From positions 243,199-307,198 of the forward strand of contig JAYFQV010000002.1 of NCBI GenBank assembly GCA_034926605.1: a DNA stretch of 64,000 bases, written 5' to 3'. Positions 60,128 to 64,000 of this stretch are shown here, one piece after another. Made by a program: the position numbers and the translations under genes. The number at the start of each line of letters is the position of its first letter. The stretch's first letter is position 1. Origin of the DNA: CALXXL01 sp034926605 (GTDB lineage Bacteria; Verrucomicrobiota; Lentisphaeria; Victivallales; Victivallaceae). Below the pieces are notes generated by a model. The model was not told the DNA's origin. It ran no database searches and saw nothing but the letters and a program-made list of their open reading frames with translations.

Positions 60128-60979
60128 ATGAAAATCGGTATGATTGTTGAAATGCTGCGCGAACCTTTGTTCCAGTCGCTGGACACGGCGGCGGCCATGG
60201 GCGCGAAGGGCGTGCAGCTTTATGCGGTCTATGGCGATCACAATTTTCTGGAAATGAGCAAGGATGAGATTCTGAAGATAAAAGCCCATTGCGACAAGCT
60301 CGGGCTGGTCGTTTCGTCGATATGTGCAGATCTGGGCGGGCACGGATTCGCTTCCGCCGCCGATAATCCCGAGCGCATTGCCAAGACCAAGAAGATCACC
60401 GATATTGCCGGACTGCTCGGAACCAGCGTGCTCACCACCCATATCGGCGTGGTTCCGTCCAATCCCGCCAATCCCAATTATAAAATAATGGCCGACGCGC
60501 TGCGCGAAGCGGGAGATTACGCCGCTTCCAAGGGTGTGACTTTGGCCATTGAAACCGGCCCGGAGACGGCCGAACGGCTTGCCAAGTTCATCGAAGTGGT
60601 GAACAGCAAGGGCATTGGCGTTAACCTGGACCCCGCCAACCTCGCGATGGTCTCCTGCGACGACCCCGTCGCGGCGGTTCATACTCTCGGCAAGTATATA
60701 GTTCACACCCATGCCAAGGACGGCCATAACTTCCGTCCGTGCGACACCGAGGAGCTTTATGCCGCGTTTGCCAATGGCGGGTACGAAAAAATGGTCGAGG
60801 AAGGCGGCGAAATCTTCCGCGAGATGCCGCTCGGGCAGGGGGATGTGAATTGGGACGCGTATCTTGCCGCACTGAAGTCGATCGGTTATGACGGGTTCCT
60901 GACCATCGAGCGTGAAGTCGGCGATGATCCGAAGGCCGACATCGCCATGGCGATCGAATTTCTCAAGAAACGCATCTGA
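60128..60979 (+). CDS. Sugar phosphate isomerase/epimerase-like TIM barrel (xylose isomerase-like)
   Basis: A 283-residue AP endonuclease 2/xylose-isomerase-like protein. It starts MKIGMIVEMLREPLFQSLD and has GVQLYAVYGDH, LAIETGPE (metal Glu), VNLDPANLAM (metal Asp region) and VHTHAKDGHNF (His-Lys-Asp), ending DGFLTIEREVGDDP. Members isomerise or epimerise small sugars or inositols, or act on keto-sugars of oxidised glycans. A possible partner is the Gfo/Idh/MocA dehydrogenase 1.7 kb downstream. Substrate unknown. Confidence 0.88.
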   Translation: MKIGMIVEMLREPLFQSLDTAAAMGAKGVQLYAVYGDHNFLEMSKDEILKIKAHCDKLGLVVSSICADLGGHGFASAADNPERIAKTKKITDIAGLLGTSVLTTHIGVVPSNPANPNYKIMADALREAGDYAASKGVTLAIETGPETAERLAKFIEVVNSKGIGVNLDPANLAMVSCDDPVAAVHTLGKYIVHTHAKDGHNFRPCDTEELYAAFANGGYEKMVEEGGEIFREMPLGQGDVNWDAYLAALKSIGYDGFLTIEREVGDDPKADIAMAIEFLKKRI

Positions 60980-60982
60980 CGA

Positions 60983-62233
60983 ATGGCAAAGGCCGAACGC
61001 GTCGTATCAGTAGACCTGTTGCGGGGACTGGTGATGTTCGCAATGATCTTTGTGAATTGCGGATTTTACCGTTCCCCGGAGTGGTGCATGCATTTCCCTT
61101 CCGGAGGTGACGGCATAACTTTTGTCGACGTGATTTTTCCGGCCTTTCTGTTCCTTGCGGGGGTATCGGTGCCGCTGGCTTTCGAACGCTACGGCACCGG
61201 ATTCCGGCAAAAACTTCTTAACGTCTATCATGTTATATATCGCTCAGCCACGTTGATGGTGATGGGCATAATCTACGTCAACGCCGATTCTTATGGTAAG
61301 TACTTGGGCGGCAACAATACCCTGTGGTTTACCGCCGCGCTGGTGGTGGTGTGGATGGTCTGGCAGCGCTACGGCGGCGAAAGCCGCCAAGGCAAATCGC
61401 TGTCGGAAGGCTTGAAGCTGTTTGGCGGCTTGTTGCTGACCGGATTTTTTGTCCTGTGTTTTGTAAAGAGCGGCGGTGCGATTCCCAAATACTCATGGGG
61501 GGGTATTCTCGGCCTTATCGGGCGGGCCTATCTGGTGGCGTCGCTGATATATCTGGCGATAGGCCGGCGACCGTCGCTGCTGATGTTCGCAGTGTTGGCG
61601 ATGTCGATGATTCATGTGGTCTCTTTCGGGGGTGGATTGACTGAGTGGTGGTGGCTTTCCGGCGGGGATCGGGTTTCGATCGTTGCAGGGCAAAGCTCGG
61701 TTACCATGCTTGGTGTGGTAGTTGGAGCCAAACTGTTGCAGGTACAGGGCATGGACGCGGCGGCCCGTCATCGGGAAACGTTGACTTTTCTGGTGATGTT
61801 CACGCTGCTGTGTTTCATAACCGGCACGGTTTTGCGAACACTGTACGGAATACACAAGGATTCCACGTTTCCGGCCTATGTCTATGTCGCGTCGGGATGG
61901 ACTTGCGTGGCATGGATCGTATGTTACTGCGTGCGCGACATATTCAAAATTGAAAACGTTGTGACCCGTTTTTTGACCGGCGTGGGCACGGTGGCGCTGG
62001 CCGCCTATGTTGCCAGTTCGCTGTTGCGTGGCGGAGCCGAGCTGATATCGCTTCCCGAGGGGGGGTCGCTTTATTACTGGCTGTTCAAGTCGCTGCCGCT
62101 GCTGATAGAGCCGCTCGGCGCGCCGTTATGGTGCGTCCAGCTTTCCGGTGCGGTCCAGACGCTGTTTTTTGCGTGGGTGGTTTCCTATGCATGCCTTTGG
62201 CTTAAAAAACATCGGATCATCCTCAAAATATGA
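60983..62233 (+). CDS. Heparan-alpha-glucosaminide N-acetyltransferase-like membrane protein (DUF5009/NagX type)
   Basis: A 416-residue protein with about ten membrane helices. The N-terminal signature RVVSVDLLRGLVMFAMIFVN and DVIFPAFLFLAGVSVPLA are typical of the transmembrane acyltransferase family that includes NagX and HGSNAT. It begins three bases after the TIM-barrel stop, with which it is likely co-transcribed. A role in amino-sugar uptake or acetylation is plausible because a GH20 enzyme lies elsewhere in the window. No dedicated catalytic residue could be confirmed by eye. Confidence 0.8.
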   Translation: MAKAERVVSVDLLRGLVMFAMIFVNCGFYRSPEWCMHFPSGGDGITFVDVIFPAFLFLAGVSVPLAFERYGTGFRQKLLNVYHVIYRSATLMVMGIIYVNADSYGKYLGGNNTLWFTAALVVVWMVWQRYGGESRQGKSLSEGLKLFGGLLLTGFFVLCFVKSGGAIPKYSWGGILGLIGRAYLVASLIYLAIGRRPSLLMFAVLAMSMIHVVSFGGGLTEWWWLSGGDRVSIVAGQSSVTMLGVVVGAKLLQVQGMDAAARHRETLTFLVMFTLLCFITGTVLRTLYGIHKDSTFPAYVYVASGWTCVAWIVCYCVRDIFKIENVVTRFLTGVGTVALAAYVASSLLRGGAELISLPEGGSLYYWLFKSLPLLIEPLGAPLWCVQLSGAVQTLFFAWVVSYACLWLKKHRIILKI

Positions 62234-62272
62234 CCAAAGGTTGACGGTTCCCGGTTGAAAAAAAGGAGCCGT

Positions 62273-62548
62273 ATGAAAACAAATCCGGATGAACGTGTGG
62301 AGCGCGCACTGCTTAAGCGCGCGTTGGGATATTTGCAGAGAGAAATTTATTCCGAAGAAATAGTCGACCGTAAAACCGGCGAGCCGACCGGCGAAATCAA
62401 GCGCAAGATTGTAATCAAGCGAGTGCCTCCGGACGTGAAGGCGGCGATGCTGTGGCTGCAGAATCGCCGTCCCGAACAGTGGGGCACAGGATGTGATTCA
62501 GTTGCCGACGAGATAGAAACCGATCCTGGAGATATGTCTCTGCTTTGA
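62273..62548 (+). CDS. Small protein resembling the C-terminal part of phage terminase small subunits
   Basis: A 91-residue protein from ATG 62273 (AAGGAG in front). It reads ERALLKRALGYLQREIYSEE...KIVIKRVPPDVKAAMLWLQNRRPEQWG. The combination of an alpha-helical A-L-G-Y start with V-P-P-D-x-x-A-x-x-x-W-L-x-N-R-R-P-E-x-W resembles the C-terminal region of terminase small subunits. It lacks the DNA-binding N-terminal half and has no phage neighbours. It could be a domesticated fragment or an unrelated protein. Confidence 0.5.
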   Translation: MKTNPDERVERALLKRALGYLQREIYSEEIVDRKTGEPTGEIKRKIVIKRVPPDVKAAMLWLQNRRPEQWGTGCDSVADEIETDPGDMSLL

Positions 62549-62625
62549 ATGTCGCGCGATTCCGTTTCCGCCAAAGTTCCAGTACTTATGATTCCCGGTT
62601 TTTGCCTTAATCTCATTGTTCATAT

Positions 62626-62653
62626 TTGAAAAACGGCAAGGGTGTGTTATCTT
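62626..62653 (+). promoter_or_regulatory. Promoter of the Gfo/Idh/MocA gene
   Basis: TTGAAA (62626-62631), 16 bases, TATCTT (62648-62653); ATG 62690 follows AAAGGAG. Confidence 0.65.
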
Positions 62654-62689
62654 ATTCAGAACCATTTAACCTTACAAAGGAGTTTTGAA

Positions 62690-63802
62690 ATGGCGGACAA
62701 AAGTGTCGGAACCCAATCGTTGGCGTTGGACGATGGAAAGAAGAAATTCAAGGGCAAAAAGCTGCGCGTCGGCATCATAGGCTGCGGCGGCATTTGTCAG
62801 GCCCATATGGCCGCATACAAAGAGTTGCCCCAGGTGGAAGTGGTCGCCGCGTGCGACATTCTTCCGGAACGGCTTGAGCGCATGAAGAATGACTGGGGCA
62901 TCACCGCCTGTTATGAAAAATGGCAGGACATGCTCAAAAAGGAGCAACTCGACGCGGTGGATGTCTGCACCCCGAACGGCGTGCACATGCAGCCTGTTGT
63001 CGACGCCTGCAACGCGGGGCTCCATGCCATGGTCGAAAAGCCGATGGCGATGAATCCGGCCGAGTGCGAGAAAATGATCGCCGCCGCCAAGAAAAACAAT
63101 GTGAAGCTCGCGGTAGGTTTCCAGAACCGCTATCATGAGAACACCGACTTCCTCATTCGCGCGCGTGACAAAGGCGCATTCGGAGACATCATGTTTATGA
63201 AGTGTCGCGCCCTGCGTCGTCGCGGCATTCCGAACTGGGGTGTGTTTGGCCAGAAGGAACTCCAGGGCGGTGGCCCGATGATCGACATCGGCGTGCATGT
63301 GTTGGAATCCGCCCACTACTTCATGGGCGAGCCCAAACCGGTCGCCGCGTCAGGGAACTGCTGGACCTATTTTGGCAACAAGAAGTCCAACGTGACGAGT
63401 CCGTGGCCCGGCTGGGATTGGAAAACCTATACAGTAGAAGACCTCGCGATCGGCCAGATTCGCTTTGAGAATGGCGCGATCCTCCAGATCGAGGCATCTT
63501 TTGTCGCCCATATTGAGCAGGATGTGTTCACCTGGGAGTTCATGGGTGCCAATGGCGGCGGCTGCTGGATGCCGCCGAAAATCTTCACCGATTCCAATGG
63601 TACCATGGTCAACCTGACCCCGAATTTCCTTCCGAACGACGATTTCCATACCATGTTCGTTAAGAAATTGCGGATATGGGCGGATGCCTGCATCAAGGGC
63701 ACCCCGCTTCCGGCCCCCGGCGAAGAGGGCTTGGCGGTTCAAAAAATGCTCGACGGCATCTATCGTTCGGCCGAATGCGGCCACGAAGTGACCATCGACT
63801 GA
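62690..63802 (+). CDS. Gfo/Idh/MocA-family NAD(P)-dependent oxidoreductase
   Basis: A 370-residue cytoplasmic dehydrogenase. The Rossmann motif is LRVGIIGCGGICQAHM near residue 25, then VVAACDILPERLERM, DVCTPNGVHMQPVV and the catalytic EKPMAMNPAECE (Glu-Lys-Pro), with the HVLE-type His in DIGVHVLESAHY. These enzymes oxidise or reduce sugar alcohols and keto-sugars, often alongside xylose-isomerase-like partners such as the gene at 60128. Substrate unknown. A strong terminator follows. Confidence 0.9.
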   Translation: MADKSVGTQSLALDDGKKKFKGKKLRVGIIGCGGICQAHMAAYKELPQVEVVAACDILPERLERMKNDWGITACYEKWQDMLKKEQLDAVDVCTPNGVHMQPVVDACNAGLHAMVEKPMAMNPAECEKMIAAAKKNNVKLAVGFQNRYHENTDFLIRARDKGAFGDIMFMKCRALRRRGIPNWGVFGQKELQGGGPMIDIGVHVLESAHYFMGEPKPVAASGNCWTYFGNKKSNVTSPWPGWDWKTYTVEDLAIGQIRFENGAILQIEASFVAHIEQDVFTWEFMGANGGGCWMPPKIFTDSNGTMVNLTPNFLPNDDFHTMFVKKLRIWADACIKGTPLPAPGEEGLAVQKMLDGIYRSAECGHEVTID

Positions 63803-63817
63803 ATTTGACGCAATAAA

Positions 63818-63850
63818 CCCCCGTGTGCCTTGCGGTGCACGGGGGGTTTT
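63818..63850 (+). terminator. Rho-independent terminator after the oxidoreductase
   Basis: Eight-bp stem CCCCCGTG/CACGGGGG (63818-63825 with 63838-63845), loop of 12, then GTTTT (63846-63850). Confidence 0.85.
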
Positions 63851-63891
63851 CGCTTTGATGTGAAAAAATGATGATTTTTTGATTTTCCGGC

Positions 63892-64000
63892 TTGACTTGT
63901 GGAGGTAACGTGGTAAATTAAAGTCCTGTTGTCACTAAACAGACGACGTTGGTTGAAAATTGAATAGTGCGATGTATCCGAGTCAAATCAATTGAAAATG
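63892..64000 (+). promoter_or_regulatory. Strong promoter and leader, possibly of an rRNA operon beyond the edge
   Basis: TTGACT (63892-63897), 16 bases, TAAATT (63914-63919), with an A/T-rich tract upstream. The leader then contains TTGAAAATTGAATAG (63952-63966), a form common before 16S genes, and a second TTGAAAATG at the last bases. No rRNA sequence itself is inside the window, so the identity of the downstream gene is inferred. Confidence 0.4.

Overview
The window looks like a GC-rich, diderm (Gram-negative type) chromosome of the Planctomycetes-Verrucomicrobia-Chlamydiae group. Lentisphaerae (Victivallis-like) is my best guess from gene content; no search was possible. The clues are pseudopilins of the KKFTLVELLVV type with no glycine before the cleavage site, a pilus/secretin locus whose order resembles the Akkermansia Amuc_1098-1102 region, a McsA-McsB arginine-kinase pair outside Firmicutes, and envelope genes of a diderm (GmhA, a WaaP-like kinase, an MsbA-like exporter, secretins, ornithine-lipid acyltransferases). 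Promoters are unusually easy to read: TTGACT or TTGNNN boxes, 16-17 bases, then TATATT-like boxes recur before many operons.

Layout. 1-7335 (minus): one tightly overlapping biotin operon bioF-bioG-bioC-bioD-bioA, ending in a separate MetH reactivation-domain gene and a MetH running off the left edge. 7328-11391 (minus): WaaP-like kinase, rsmD, guaA and frr, with a strong terminator after frr. 11410-18067 (plus): small unknown protein, prmC, gmhA, uppS, cdsA, an Lrp-type regulator overlapping an aminotransferase, and an olsB-olsA-like pair. 18200-25861: GH20 hexosaminidase (minus), glpK (plus), ABC exporter and DegT-type aminotransferase (minus). 26026-32385 (plus): RumA-type methyltransferase, radC, a membrane protein, mcsA-mcsB and an orphan sensor kinase. 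32386-32948: tRNA-His facing an inverted 5' half-copy of itself. 32949-34170: tpiA-secG.

34241-44473 (plus): a pilus/secretion assembly operon, consisting of a PilM-PilN fusion, a PilO-position protein, a zinc-ribbon/calcium-repeat anchored protein and two tandem secretins. 44484-48699: NamZ-family protein, SLC6-type transporter, hflX. 48696-58470: a TPR/coiled-coil protein and six pseudopilin-like genes in the order G, G, H, I, J, K. The secretins and pseudopilins plausibly serve one export or pilus machine, but no ATPase, PilC/GspF or prepilin peptidase is in view.

58473-60070 (plus): a structured leader with a 28-residue basic protein, then a 51-residue peptide directly before a radical SAM/SPASM enzyme. 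This is the best candidate for an undescribed system, a minimal RiPP (ribosomally made, enzymatically modified peptide) cassette. 60067-63850: a sugar-isomerase-like TIM barrel, a membrane acyltransferase-like protein, a small phage-terminase-like protein and a Gfo/Idh/MocA oxidoreductase. The right edge carries a strong promoter and a leader that looks like the front of an rRNA operon.
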